Below, in pieces: positions 16,494-24,942 of a stretch of DNA of 64,000 bases (the stretch's first letter is position 1; every line of letters starts with the position of its first letter). The position numbers and the translations under genes are program-made. Origin of the DNA: Bin87 sp965204395. Lineage in GTDB: Bacteria; Chloroflexota; Dehalococcoidia; Lucifugimonadales; UBA3495. The notes beneath the pieces were generated by a model, which was not told where the DNA came from, searched no databases, and saw only the letters and a list, made by a program, of their open reading frames with translations. The stretch spans positions 372,001-436,000 of the forward strand of contig OZ241987.1 of assembly GCA_965204395.1 (NCBI GenBank), read 5' to 3'.

Positions 16494-17693
16494 CTACTTG
16501 CGCTCAAACACGGCCGCCACACCCTGGCCGCCGCCGACGCACATGGTCTCCAGGCCCCATTGGGCATCCTGGCGTTCCATCTCGTGGAGCATGGTGGCGA
16601 GGATGCGGGCGCCGGTGGCCGCGATGGGATGACCCAGCGAGATGCCCGAGCCGTTGACATTCAGATTGTCCTCGTGGGGCAACTGCCATTCGCGCAGCAC
16701 GGCCAGCACCTGGGCGGCGAAGGCCTCGTTCAGCTCGATGAGGTCCATGTCGCCGAGGGTCATGCCGATCTTGTCCATCACCTTGTTCACCGCCGGCACG
16801 GGGCCGATGCCCATGGTGGCGGGATGGCAGCCGGTCACGGCCCAGCCGCGCAGGTAGGCCATCGGCGTGAGGCCCAACTCGTCCAGCTTGTCCTCGGCGA
16901 CGACCAGGCAGACGGACGCGGCGTCGTTCTGGCTGCTGGCGTTTCCGGCGGTGACGACGCCATCGCGCATCACCGGGCGCAGGCGGCCCAGCACTTCCAT
17001 GGTGGTGTCTGCGCGGGGGCCCTCGTCAGCGTCGAAGATCTTGGGGTCGCCGCGACGCTGGGGGATGGTCACGGGGACGATCTCGTCGGCGAACTTGCCG
17101 GAGTCGCGGGCGGCCACGGCGCGCTGATGGCTGCGCAGGGCGTATTCGTCCTGCTCCTCGCGGGGGATTTCGTACTCGCGGGCCAGGTTTTCAGCCGTCT
17201 CAACCATGCCGCCGGGAATCGGGCCGAATCGCTCGTCCGGAGCGATGGTGACGCGGGCGCGGGCGAGGCGGTCGTGGAAGGTGACGGAGCCGAACCGCGC
17301 GCCCCAGCGGGACTCGTTGCTGTAGAACTCGGCGCTGCTCATGCTCTCCGCGCCGCCGGCGATGACCACGTCGGCGTTCTCCGTCTGGATCAGCATGGAA
17401 GCGTTGAGGATGGCCTGGAGGCCGGAGGAGCAGCGGCGGTCCAGCTGGTAGCCGGGCACTTCAATGGGCAGGCCCGCCTTGAGACTCGCCAGGCGTCCGA
17501 TGGCGGGGTTCTCGCCCGACGGATATCCGTGCCCCAGGATCACGTCGTCCACCTTGGCGGGGTCAACGCCGCTGCGCTCCAGCGTGGCCTGGATGACGGT
17601 GGACGCCAGTTCGGCGGCTGGTACGTCGCGCAGCGCGCCGCCGAAATTCCCGACGGCGGTGCGGACCGGCGCAACAATGGCTACTCCTCGCAT
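16494..17693 (-). CDS. Thiolase family protein (acetyl-CoA acyltransferase)
   Basis: A 399-residue type II-like thiolase. The nucleophile is C88 in LDRRCSSGLQAI; the C-terminal catalytic histidine is in GISLGHPIAATGARI and the second cysteine in MCVGGGQGVAAVF. It condenses or cleaves acyl-CoAs in beta-oxidation or side-chain degradation. The ATG at 17693 is chosen because AAGGAG lies eight bases upstream and homology begins at RGVAIVAPVRTAVG; the frame is open to 17831 without similarity. Family partners (acyl-CoA ligase, DUF35 protein) lie elsewhere in the window. Confidence 0.92.
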   Translation of the reverse strand: MRGVAIVAPVRTAVGNFGGALRDVPAAELASTVIQATLERSGVDPAKVDDVILGHGYPSGENPAIGRLASLKAGLPIEVPGYQLDRRCSSGLQAILNASMLIQTENADVVIAGGAESMSSAEFYSNESRWGARFGSVTFHDRLARARVTIAPDERFGPIPGGMVETAENLAREYEIPREEQDEYALRSHQRAVAARDSGKFADEIVPVTIPQRRGDPKIFDADEGPRADTTMEVLGRLRPVMRDGVVTAGNASSQNDAASVCLVVAEDKLDELGLTPMAYLRGWAVTGCHPATMGIGPVPAVNKVMDKIGMTLGDMDLIELNEAFAAQVLAVLREWQLPHEDNLNVNGSGISLGHPIAATGARILATMLHEMERQDAQWGLETMCVGGGQGVAAVFERK

Positions 17694-17869
17694 GATGACA
17701 CTCCTTATCCGCTCAGTGCGGACGCTGGTTGCAGTAGAAAATGGTGGCGGTATGATACTCGCTGCCCGTCCCAGTGTAAAACGCGCGCGTTGTGCCGCGT
17801 ACCACCCGTTTTGACCCGGTAGGCGGCCCACTCATCCAGCACCAGCCGGGCGGGCGTACGAGAGCCCTA

Positions 17870-17878
17870 TGCTACAAT
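17870..17878 (+). promoter_or_regulatory. Extended -10 promoter element for tRNA-Ala
   Basis: TGC-TACAAT ends 23 bases before the tRNA. It matches the TGN-TANAAT pattern seen before several genes here. Confidence 0.45.
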
Positions 17879-17901
17879 CGAGTACGGCGAGACGCCGCCG
17901 T

Positions 17902-17976
17902 GGGGGCTTAGCTCAGTGGGAGAGCACCTGCTTTGCAAGCAGGGGGTCAGGGGTTCGAATCCCCTAGCCTCCACCA
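17902..17976 (+). tRNA. tRNA-Ala (anticodon UGC)
   Basis: A full cloverleaf can be drawn. The acceptor stem GGGGGCT pairs with AGCCTCC, including the G3-U70 wobble that identifies alanine tRNAs. The anticodon arm is CCTGC-TTTGCAA-GCAGG with anticodon TGC, and the T arm is AGGGG-TTCGAAT-CCCCT. The 3' CCA is encoded (17974-17976). Confidence 0.97.
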
Positions 17977-18256
17977 ATTTTTGCCCGATCTGAACAGGTA
18001 CTGATTGGCGCTTAAAGATGCGCGAGCAATGCGAAAGTTCCGATACCCAGCTCGCCCACGAGGCGGACGCGTTTACCTGCTCGTCCAAGTGCACACTCTG
18101 TCGCGTTTGTGCCGTCGAATTGGATCACGCCTTCCCGAATTGTAGTGGTGAGCAAATGCCTTGCCCGCACTGACGACCAAGAAGCAACGGATCGCAATTT
18201 TCCCGTGGACTTCGCGCTGGCGTGGATACAAGCCAATACGGAAAGGTAAACCAAAT

Positions 18257-18634
18257 ATGCAACGAAACATGGACTTAATCCGCCAATTGCTGTTGGACTT
18301 GGAGAGTGAGACTTCCACTCAATATTCATTTCACACAAACGGGATCGACGAATTGGAGAAGTGGTACAACGTCGATTTATTGGTTCAAGCTGAATTGATT
18401 CGCGGGGTGAATGTCCGATGGGCGGCTGACGGCACTGGCCCATTCATCGCAACGGGAGGGCTGGTGTCGCTAACTTGGGAAGGCCACGAGTTCCTCAATG
18501 CCATTCGAAACGATACCGTGTGGCGAAAAGCAAAAGATCAAGTGCTCGACGACGGGCTCGAAATGGGTAGTCTGCCTTTCGATGTGATCAAAGCCGTTTG
18601 CGTATCCGGTATTCGTGGCGTTTTGGGTTTGTAG
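18257..18634 (+). CDS. DUF2513 domain-containing protein
   Basis: A 125-residue protein starting MQRNMDLIRQLLLDLES, the DUF2513 opening, with VSLTWEGHEFLNAIRND and a helical tail. These small winged-helix-like proteins are often found in mobile or phage-derived DNA; function unknown. ATG at 18257 is preferred over the earlier open frame because GGAAAGG precedes it and similarity begins there. The gene is less GC-rich than its neighbours and lies just after a tRNA, a common integration site, which fits acquisition by transfer. Confidence 0.75.
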   Translation: MQRNMDLIRQLLLDLESETSTQYSFHTNGIDELEKWYNVDLLVQAELIRGVNVRWAADGTGPFIATGGLVSLTWEGHEFLNAIRNDTVWRKAKDQVLDDGLEMGSLPFDVIKAVCVSGIRGVLGL

Positions 18635-18901
18635 CGGCCGTTTGATGTGCTGCGATCGTCCGATAAACTTGCCGCGACACATTTCCCAAGGACAAAGCCT
18701 CTCCGGGAAAAGTGCATCGATTAGATGCGTGCGACGAGTTTGGCATAGAGATACTCGCGGTCCGAGCCGTTAGGTAAATTTTTGCCTTGCGAATATCATT
18801 TTCGATCGCCGACCATCGAGATATCACTATCAAGCGCGGTTCGCCAGTCCATGCTCCGTCCCTATCAGATCTCGATGAGTGCGTGCCACACGAAACTACT
18901 C

Positions 18902-19930
18902 ATGCCCGTATCCCCATTCATCCGCGACCTCCCCAAAGCCGAACTGCACGTCCACATCGAAGGGACGTTTGAGCCGGAGTTGATGCTGACCATCGCCCGG
19001 CGCAACGGCGTCTCGCTGCCTTTCGATACTGTGGACGAAGCGCGCGCCGCTTACCGATTCTCCAGCCTCCAGGACTTCCTTGACATCTACTACCAGGGTG
19101 TCGCCGCGCTGCGTACCGAGCAGGACTTTTGCGATCTGACCTGTGCCTATTTCGACCGCGTCGCCGGCCAGGGCGTCCGGCACGCCGAGATCTTCTTCGA
19201 CCCTCAGGCGCACACCGCCCGCGGCGTTCCATTCGCCACAGTCTGCCACGGCATCGAGTCGGGATTACAGTATGCGTTGCAACGGCACGGCATCACGTCT
19301 CGGTTGATCATGTGCTTCCTGCGCCATCTGGACGAAGCCGACGCCTTCGCTACCCTGGAACAAGCCTTACCATTCCGCAGCTCGATTTACGGCGTTGGCC
19401 TGGACTCGTCCGAAGCCGGCAATCCGCCGGCCAAGTTCGCCCGCGTTTTCGCCGCCGCGCGCGCGGCAGGATTCGCATGTGTAGCCCACGCCGGCGAAGA
19501 GGGCCCGGCCGCATACGTCCGTGAGGCGGTGGACATGCTGAAAGTGCGGCGCATCGACCACGGCAACCGCGCCCTGGAGGACCCCGGGTTGACTGCCGAA
19601 CTGGTCGAGCGTCGTATTCCCCTCACTGTGTGCCCTCTTTCAAACCTGAAACTGCGCGTCGTCGATTCGCTTGACCGCCACCCGCTGCGCGAAATGCTGG
19701 ACGCAGGGCTGATGGTCACGCTGAACTCCGACGACCCTGCCTACTTCGGCGGATACGTCAACGAGAACTATCAAGCCATGCCGGACCATCTCGGGTTGGA
19801 CGATGCTTCCCTGGCCCAAATCGCCCGCAATTCATTCCATGCCGCGTTTCTGGATCGCCAACGTCGCGACGAGTTGCTGGCCGAGCTAGACGCCTACCTG
19901 GAGTCAAACGGCGTGTCCGCCCTGCCATGA
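18902..19930 (+). CDS. Adenine deaminase / adenosine deaminase family
   Basis: A 342-residue metal-dependent TIM-barrel deaminase. Zinc ligands are the HVHIEG pair near residue 15, the histidine of HAGEEG, and the aspartate of SDDPAYFG; the catalytic glutamate is in HAGEEG. The words HAGEEGPAAYVREAVDMLKVRRIDHGNR and LCPLSNLKL-type VCPLSNLKLRVV fit the adenine-deaminase branch better than true adenosine deaminase. It would convert adenine to hypoxanthine in purine salvage. Starts at 18875 or 18851 are possible; none has a clear ribosome-binding site. It overlaps the next gene by four bases (ATGA). Confidence 0.88.
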   Translation: MPVSPFIRDLPKAELHVHIEGTFEPELMLTIARRNGVSLPFDTVDEARAAYRFSSLQDFLDIYYQGVAALRTEQDFCDLTCAYFDRVAGQGVRHAEIFFDPQAHTARGVPFATVCHGIESGLQYALQRHGITSRLIMCFLRHLDEADAFATLEQALPFRSSIYGVGLDSSEAGNPPAKFARVFAAARAAGFACVAHAGEEGPAAYVREAVDMLKVRRIDHGNRALEDPGLTAELVERRIPLTVCPLSNLKLRVVDSLDRHPLREMLDAGLMVTLNSDDPAYFGGYVNENYQAMPDHLGLDDASLAQIARNSFHAAFLDRQRRDELLAELDAYLESNGVSALP

Positions 19931-20598
19931 TCGCCCTCGTCCTCCTCGTCATCCACATCGCCGCGGGTTCGGTGGCCTTGCTTACGGCTTTCGTCGCGCT
20001 CGTAACTCCCAAGGGAGGTGTAATCCACGTCCGCGCCGGCCGCGTGTACGCCGTCGGCATGACGCTGATTTTCCTGACTGCGATTCCGCTGGCGATTCTC
20101 GGCACTTCGGTGTTCCTGCTGCTGATTGCCTTTTTCAGCTTCTACCTGGTGTTCGCAGGCTGGCGTTTCGCCCGTAACCGCAGCCGCCGACCTCAACCGG
20201 TGGACTGGATCGCCGTCGCCATCCTGGGACTGACGGGCGTCGCCATGTGGGGTTATGCCGTGGTGCTTGGGCTGTCCGGCGCTGGAAACTGGATCACCCT
20301 GGTGGTGTTCGGGTTCATCGCCGTCGCCCTGAGCGTGGCCGACGGGCTGTTTTTCAACCAGGGCCGTAGCGGCAGACGACGCCCAGTGCCCCACCTCCGC
20401 ATCCAGCGGCACCTCACCAACATGATGGCCGGCACCATCGCTACCATCACGGCGGTCATGGTCGTCAACGTCAGCATGAACCCGGTGTGGCTGCCCTGGC
20501 TGCTGCCCACCATCGTCATCACCCCGCTGATCATCTGGTGGAACGTGCGCACGGCGTTGCAGGCGCGACGCAGGCCCGCGCCGGCGGAGACGAGCTGA
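19927..20598 (+). CDS. Multi-pass membrane protein, DUF2306-like
   Basis: A 223-residue protein with six to seven hydrophobic segments. It has the pattern IHIAAGSVALLTAFVAL, then HVRAGRVYAVGM (H-x-x-x-G-R), and PHLRIQRHLTNMMAG, similar to predicted membrane proteins of the DUF2306 group. Histidines H9, H34 and H156-H161 could bind haem or metal. It is translationally coupled to the deaminase gene (ATGA overlap) but a functional link is not obvious. Confidence 0.6.
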   Translation: MIALVLLVIHIAAGSVALLTAFVALVTPKGGVIHVRAGRVYAVGMTLIFLTAIPLAILGTSVFLLLIAFFSFYLVFAGWRFARNRSRRPQPVDWIAVAILGLTGVAMWGYAVVLGLSGAGNWITLVVFGFIAVALSVADGLFFNQGRSGRRRPVPHLRIQRHLTNMMAGTIATITAVMVVNVSMNPVWLPWLLPTIVITPLIIWWNVRTALQARRRPAPAETS

Positions 20599-20610
20599 AC
20601 CCGCTGGCCG

Positions 20611-21135
20611 CTACTGCTGCACGAATCGCCGGTACACCTCTTCCTCCGAGAGCGCTTCCTGGTGGAACCAGCTGTCGTCGATGACCTTGTAAACGTTTTC
20701 CAACCGTTCCAGGATCTCGTTGGTCAACAGCAGCGCGTCCAGCGGCGACGACGGCATCGCCCCATCCCGTTCGAGGATCATTACCGTCTCCGATATTGCC
20801 CGGATCAGCTCGATAGTCCCGACGTGCGTAGCGTTGCTGCGGGCGGTGTGCAAACTGTGGTAGATGGACGACGCCCCGTGATCCTTCAGCAGCATGGCCA
20901 ACGACTGTTCCTCGTCGTCAATCTGGATGCCGCGGATGGCTGCCGCGTTCACCAGCGACTGTTGCAGCGTCAGCATATCGGTGCCGCCCTCCACTGCCAT
21001 CCTGGCGAAGGTGTTCACCACACGGGCGATGTTGTCGGCGCGCTCCAGCCAACGCCCCAGCCAGATCAGGTTGTACACCCTGGAGTCGGTCAGCCACCGG
21101 TCCGGGCTCACGGATATCGACCTCGGTTCCACCAT
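20611..21135 (-). CDS. Alpha-E domain protein (DUF403), short form
   Basis: A helical protein of about 174 residues with the alpha-E opening VYNLIWLGRWLERADNIARVV. Full-length members have about 310 residues; this one covers roughly the first half and ends cleanly at 20611, so it is a short version or a truncated one. ATG at 21135 has AAAGGAGCAGG upstream; ATG at 21156 is the alternative. It is the last gene of a three-gene module with ATP-grasp and transglutaminase genes, a conserved set predicted to make or modify a peptide (Iyer and co-workers' analysis of ATP-grasp systems). Confidence 0.75.
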   Translation of the reverse strand: MVEPRSISVSPDRWLTDSRVYNLIWLGRWLERADNIARVVNTFARMAVEGGTDMLTLQQSLVNAAAIRGIQIDDEEQSLAMLLKDHGASSIYHSLHTARSNATHVGTIELIRAISETVMILERDGAMPSSPLDALLLTNEILERLENVYKVIDDSWFHQEALSEEEVYRRFVQQ

Positions 21136-21170
21136 AATCCAACCTGCTCCTTTCATCGCGTCATTTACCG

Positions 21171-21199
21171 GTAGGGGCAGGTTTGAAACCTGCCCCTAC
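21171..21199. repeat. Dispersed GTAGGGGC palindrome, copy 2
   Basis: GTAGGGGCAGGTTT and AAACCTGCCCCTAC are perfect 14-base arms around one base. It lies between two minus-strand genes of the same module. Confidence 0.8.
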
Positions 21200-21203
21200 A
21201 CGA

Positions 21204-22109
21204 CTACGAACCATCCAACAGCGCCAGCGCGTCATCCACCGATATCGTCTCCCGGTCAAAAAAAACCTTCGCCGTGGTGAAATTCAACCAACCCTCGCCC
21301 TTGGACACGAACGAGCCCGTGACGGGCGGCACTTCCGAGTAATCGCGGCCCACCGCAAATTTCAGGTAATCGGTGCCGTTCAACTGCGTATTCCCCCGCG
21401 TCGGGTCCGCCGGCAGCCAGCCGTGCGTCGGATGCAGGAACTCCAGCCACGCGTGGGTCTCGCCCGGTTGGCGGGTGAGCAGACCGCTGACGTATCGCGC
21501 CGGTATGCCGTGCGCCCGCAGCATCGCCATTCCCAGATGCGTCATGTCCTGGCACACGCCGCTCATGGATTCCAGCACGTCCACGGCGGCGGTGTTCACC
21601 GACGTGTTGCCTCGTTCGTACCGTATGTTTGCATACACCCACCGGACCACGGCGTTGACGGTTTCCAGCAGCGTCGTCGCTCCGCCAGCCGCCTCCCGGG
21701 CCGTCATCCGCACGCTCTCCGGATCCACCAGGTACGACGCGGTCAGGAATTCTTGCGCCTCCAGACCGTAGGCCAGCGACTCCAGCGGCACGTCGTCCAC
21801 CGCCGGGCCGCGCTCGTTGAGACAGACCTGTCCCGTCGCCGCGATGATCAACTCCCGGTGCGGAGACGTCACGCGCACTCGGTTGACGACGTTTCCCAGG
21901 CGGTCGGGATAGGTAATCTTGCGTCCCGCCGGAATGGTTGCCACGTCGCAGCCTCCGTCGGCGGGAGTCTGGTACCAATCGTCGTACGGCGACAGCCTCA
22001 GGAAATTGTCGTTTTGCACTACGACGTCCGAGTACGCGTACCTGGCGACATACGCGAAATGCACGGGTATCGGCTCTCGCGCTAACGGACCACCCAACTC
22101 GGCTTGCAT
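21204..22109 (-). CDS. Transglutaminase family protein
   Basis: A 301-residue protein with an N-terminal beta-sandwich (residues about 10-95) and a transglutaminase-like core. The catalytic triad is C186 (SMSGVCQDMTH), H219 (ETHAWLE) and D235 (PADPTRG). No signal peptide. It overlaps the upstream ATP-grasp gene by 28 bases, so the two are coupled. In this module it likely acts as a peptidase or transpeptidase on a product made by the ATP-grasp ligase; the substrate is unknown. Confidence 0.9.
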   Translation of the reverse strand: MQAELGGPLAREPIPVHFAYVARYAYSDVVVQNDNFLRLSPYDDWYQTPADGGCDVATIPAGRKITYPDRLGNVVNRVRVTSPHRELIIAATGQVCLNERGPAVDDVPLESLAYGLEAQEFLTASYLVDPESVRMTAREAAGGATTLLETVNAVVRWVYANIRYERGNTSVNTAAVDVLESMSGVCQDMTHLGMAMLRAHGIPARYVSGLLTRQPGETHAWLEFLHPTHGWLPADPTRGNTQLNGTDYLKFAVGRDYSEVPPVTGSFVSKGEGWLNFTTAKVFFDRETISVDDALALLDGS

Positions 22110-23461
22110 GACCCTCCGGATGAGTTGTTGGTGACCCGGCTGTTCGCCTCCGACACGCGGGTCAGCCCGCCGGGAAACACGGTGACCTCTCCGTGCCCGT
22201 TCTGAACCGCGAACACGCGCAGGTCCACGTAGCGCTCCTCAAACTCGCCACTCGACTCATCAAAGACAATGTGTTGAGAGAAGTCCAGCGTTTCCTGGGC
22301 GATGAACACCTGGGGTTGCTCGATAAGTTGCTGCGCCAGCCGGCTGCGGTAACCCTTGTCCAGATCGGGCAGTATAAATACCCCCAATCCGCCGTAGCCC
22401 TGCCGCGTTTTCAGCACCATGTTGTCCAGGTTCTGCAGCACGTACTCCCGGTTGGTCGGTGAACGCAGGTCGTAGCTCACCGCCTGGTCGAGTATGGCTG
22501 TTTCGCCCAGGTAGCGCTCGATCATGTCGGGCACCCACAGGAAGACCAGCTTGTCGTCGCATGCGCCGGTGCCCATGGCGTTCACCAGCACAACTTTATG
22601 GTTCAGGTATGCTTCCGTCAATCCTGGCACGAACAGTTCCAGGTCCTCCACGCGCCGGTAGATCAGGTCAACCTGAAAGTCTCCACCCATCGCCCTGGAC
22701 CACACCCGGCCATTGTCGCCAATGTACAGGTCCGAACCCTCCACCAGCGTGATCCCCAGCATCTCCGACAGGTAGCGGTGCTCGAAAAACGCGGAACCGT
22801 ACTTGCTGTCCGTGAGCAGCACGCACACCGGCTCCGGTACGTCGCACAGCGACGCGAACATCTCATGGTAGGCCGCACTAATGTCATAGGGAACGATGTC
22901 GTAACCCTCGGTCAGCTCCGGCAGCACGCCCAACCCAATCTCGGCGCTCTTCATCTGATAGGTGATGCCAGACGGTATCCGCAGGTTGTCTTCCAGGATC
23001 ACGTACCGGCCGTCGCCCATGTGCACCAGGTCAATGCCATAGATGTGCACGAACACGTCCTGAGCCGGCCGGTAGTCCTGCAACTCGGGATTGTAATACT
23101 GGCAGGAATACATCACGTCCGGCGGCACCACGTCCTGATCGCTGCAGTAAAGGTCCAACAGAAAGTGGTTGATGGCCTTCAACCGTTGTGCGACCCCGCG
23201 CGCAATGACCTCCCAGTCCTGCGCCGGAATCAGCCTCGGCATCCAGTCGGTGGGCACCGTGCGAAACTCCTTCGGGTCCAGCATGAACGTGAACGCATCC
23301 AGGGCGGCCTGATCGTTGGCAACGACCCACCGGCGCCGCAGTTCCTCTACACCCAGGTTCTCCATGGTGTCCATCAGATTGCGGTAGACGGGCTTCACGG
23401 AACCGTCCGCGGACAGGCATTCATTCAGGACGTGCCTGCGATCCATCGTGTCAATCAGCAT
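22082..23461 (-). CDS. Circularly permuted ATP-grasp protein
   Basis: A 459-residue protein of the circularly permuted ATP-grasp type 2 family. Typical segments are GIDLVHMGDGRYVILEDNLRIPSGITYQ, SAYHEMFASLC, LVNAMGTGACDDK, NMVLKTRQGYGGLGVFI and ERYVDLRVFAVQNG with the metal-binding acidic residues. It should activate a carboxylate with ATP and form an amide or peptide bond. ATG at 23461 is preferred; an in-frame TTG at 23503 would add 14 residues. It is the first gene of the module with transglutaminase and alpha-E genes. Confidence 0.88.
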   Translation of the reverse strand: MLIDTMDRRHVLNECLSADGSVKPVYRNLMDTMENLGVEELRRRWVVANDQAALDAFTFMLDPKEFRTVPTDWMPRLIPAQDWEVIARGVAQRLKAINHFLLDLYCSDQDVVPPDVMYSCQYYNPELQDYRPAQDVFVHIYGIDLVHMGDGRYVILEDNLRIPSGITYQMKSAEIGLGVLPELTEGYDIVPYDISAAYHEMFASLCDVPEPVCVLLTDSKYGSAFFEHRYLSEMLGITLVEGSDLYIGDNGRVWSRAMGGDFQVDLIYRRVEDLELFVPGLTEAYLNHKVVLVNAMGTGACDDKLVFLWVPDMIERYLGETAILDQAVSYDLRSPTNREYVLQNLDNMVLKTRQGYGGLGVFILPDLDKGYRSRLAQQLIEQPQVFIAQETLDFSQHIVFDESSGEFEERYVDLRVFAVQNGHGEVTVFPGGLTRVSEANSRVTNNSSGGSCKPSWVVR

Positions 23462-23603
23462 TGGCTTCCCATTCCCAACCGAGCCGCGCGTCTCACGCGG
23501 CAAAATGCAACGTGTCCATCATGCCACATCGTTGTTGCGTGGGGATTAACGATTTGTAACGGCTGGATTTCTACGCTGGCGAGGCCGGCAGGATGCGACC
23601 ATT

Positions 23604-23771
23604 GAAAGAGGGTTACGCTTGGAAAGACAGGGCCATTCCAAAGTTACGTGATCTTCTTGCATCCGCTCGTCCTGAGCCTGTCGAAGGACGCGCTCGTGGT
23701 TCGACAGGCTCACCATGAGCGGGAGACATGGAGACTTTGAAAAGGCCCTGTTGGAAAGAGGGTTACGCTTG
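23604..23771. mobile_element. MITE-like element with nested inverted repeats
   Basis: The 18-base word GAAAGAGGGTTACGCTTG occurs at 23604-23621 and again at 23754-23771. Just inside are inverted arms: AGGGCCATTCCAAAGT near 23629 matches the complement of ACTTTGAAAAGGCCCT near 23734. Nested further in, CCGCTCGTCCTGAGCCTGTCGAA pairs with TTCGACAGGCTCACCATGAGCGG across about 23655-23722. No coding sequence. The layout looks like a small non-autonomous element flanked by a direct repeat. Confidence 0.5.
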
Positions 23772-23786
23772 TAACAAAAGCGTAAC
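23762..23786. promoter_or_regulatory. Candidate operator: GTTACGCTT inverted repeat
   Basis: GTTACGCTT (23762-23770) and AAGCGTAAC (23778-23786) are perfect 9-base arms with a 7-base spacer, 90 bases before an OmpR-type regulator gene. There is no T-run, so it is more likely a protein-binding site than a terminator. Half of it belongs to the direct repeat of the MITE-like element. Confidence 0.4.
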
Positions 23787-23875
23787 GGGTTCGTAATCGT
23801 GCGTTAATGCGACGGCGGCATAGTACGAAGCGATAAGACACACTGAAACTGGTTTCCAACTCAGGTGACAGCGTT

Positions 23876-24580
23876 ATGACTGCGTACGCCAGACCGGCCC
23901 ATCTATCGACCGTCTCCGATCCGGCTCGGGTGCTCCTCTTGGGAGAGGGATGGGAAACCATGAACGGAGCGCTCGCTGCGGCCGCCGATACTGGGGCCAT
24001 CGTGCTCATGGGGCCGGAACTCGACTACGACGCCCACTCCGCATCGGACCTGGACGCTCCCAGCGTCCTGCTGCTCTCGCCCGACGTGGACATGGATGCG
24101 CCTCCTCGCGTGGACGACGAAACGGCGCCACTGGTCCTGCGCTGCATCGCCGGAGAAGACCTGGACGACCACGACCTGTACCGCGACTCCGACGATTTTG
24201 TCAGCGTTCCGTGCCCGCCCTCAGAGCTGATCAAGCGGATTCTCAGGCTCGCCCAACGCCATCAGGCGGCGAACGCATCGGCCGAGCAGATCCGCGTGGG
24301 CGGCATCGCCCTGAACCCCGACACCTACCAGGTGACCGCCAACGGCCGGCCCGTGGATCTCGCATGGCTTGAATTCCAGCTACTGTTATTCCTGATGGAA
24401 AACGTGGGAAAGGTGTTCACTCGCGACCAGTTGCTCGCCAACGTATGGGGAGTGGAAAACATCGGCGGCACCCGCACGGTGGACGTACATATCCGCCGCC
24501 TCCGCTACAAGCTCGAGACCGGCAACGTCACCTACTTCCGCACCGTCAAGAACGTCGGCTACGGCATGATGGAGCCGTAG
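23876..24580 (+). CDS. Atypical OmpR-family winged-helix regulator
   Basis: A 234-residue protein. The C-terminal domain (about 140-234) is a standard OmpR/PhoB winged helix: LAWLEFQLLLFLMENVGKVFTRDQLLANVWG and RTVDVHIRRLRYKLE, ending VKNVGYGM. The N-terminal half is a degenerate receiver: acidic residues are scattered (SPDVDMDAPP), and the conserved lysine-proline pair is replaced by VPCP in DDFVSVPCPPSELIKRI. No histidine kinase is adjacent, so phosphorylation-independent control is likely. An inverted repeat lies upstream, suggesting autoregulation. Confidence 0.8.
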   Translation: MTAYARPAHLSTVSDPARVLLLGEGWETMNGALAAAADTGAIVLMGPELDYDAHSASDLDAPSVLLLSPDVDMDAPPRVDDETAPLVLRCIAGEDLDDHDLYRDSDDFVSVPCPPSELIKRILRLAQRHQAANASAEQIRVGGIALNPDTYQVTANGRPVDLAWLEFQLLLFLMENVGKVFTRDQLLANVWGVENIGGTRTVDVHIRRLRYKLETGNVTYFRTVKNVGYGMMEP

Positions 24581-24594
24581 GCAAACTAGCCCGG

Positions 24595-24603
24595 TGCTAT
24601 ACT
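24595..24603 (+). promoter_or_regulatory. Extended -10 element, likely leaderless transcript
   Basis: TGC-TATACT ends nine bases before the ATG at 24613, so transcription would start at or within two bases of the codon. No ribosome-binding site is visible. Confidence 0.45.
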
Positions 24604-24612
24604 CTATCTTGG

Positions 24613-24942
24613 ATGGGACCAGGGGCCGACGAAATCGAACACCTCCGGCGAGCCTTTGAGCGTTTGCCCAAAGTGCTCGGCCACGGTGATTCGCTATTGC
24701 AGCGACACAGCGCCATCCGTCCGGAGTGGGTAATGCAAATCATCGCCGATCCCTATGACCTCTACATAGACGCTCGGCCGGGGAGTGAACCAAATACGAT
24801 AATCGTAGGGCGTGTGCCAGAATCGCGCCAATGGATTAAGGTGGTTTTCCTCGGCAACCCTGAGACCGGACTGTTCCTGACTGCTTACCATGACCACAGG
24901 TTGGAAGATGCTTACGGAGGTAGGCCATGGGAAATGCAGTAA
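24613..24942 (+). CDS. Small protein, DUF4258-like, paired with DUF2283-like protein
   Basis: A 109-residue protein with GDSLLQRHSAIRPEWVMQIIADPYDLYID and later WIKVVFLGNPETGLFLTAYHDHRLE. The histidine-arginine followed by an I-xx-VI-xx-P pattern resembles DUF4258/BrnT-like toxin folds, but the match is by eye and moderate. It overlaps the next gene by 16 bases. DUF4258-DUF2283 pairs are common in cyanobacteria and Chloroflexota and look like toxin-antitoxin modules; a toxin role here is an inference. Confidence 0.6.
   Translation: MGPGADEIEHLRRAFERLPKVLGHGDSLLQRHSAIRPEWVMQIIADPYDLYIDARPGSEPNTIIVGRVPESRQWIKVVFLGNPETGLFLTAYHDHRLEDAYGGRPWEMQ

Noticed and set aside
18012..18443. A 143-codon minus-strand frame after tRNA-Ala
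   Set aside because: The C-terminal part looks somewhat protein-like, but most overlaps the DUF2513 gene and no similarity or start signal supports it.
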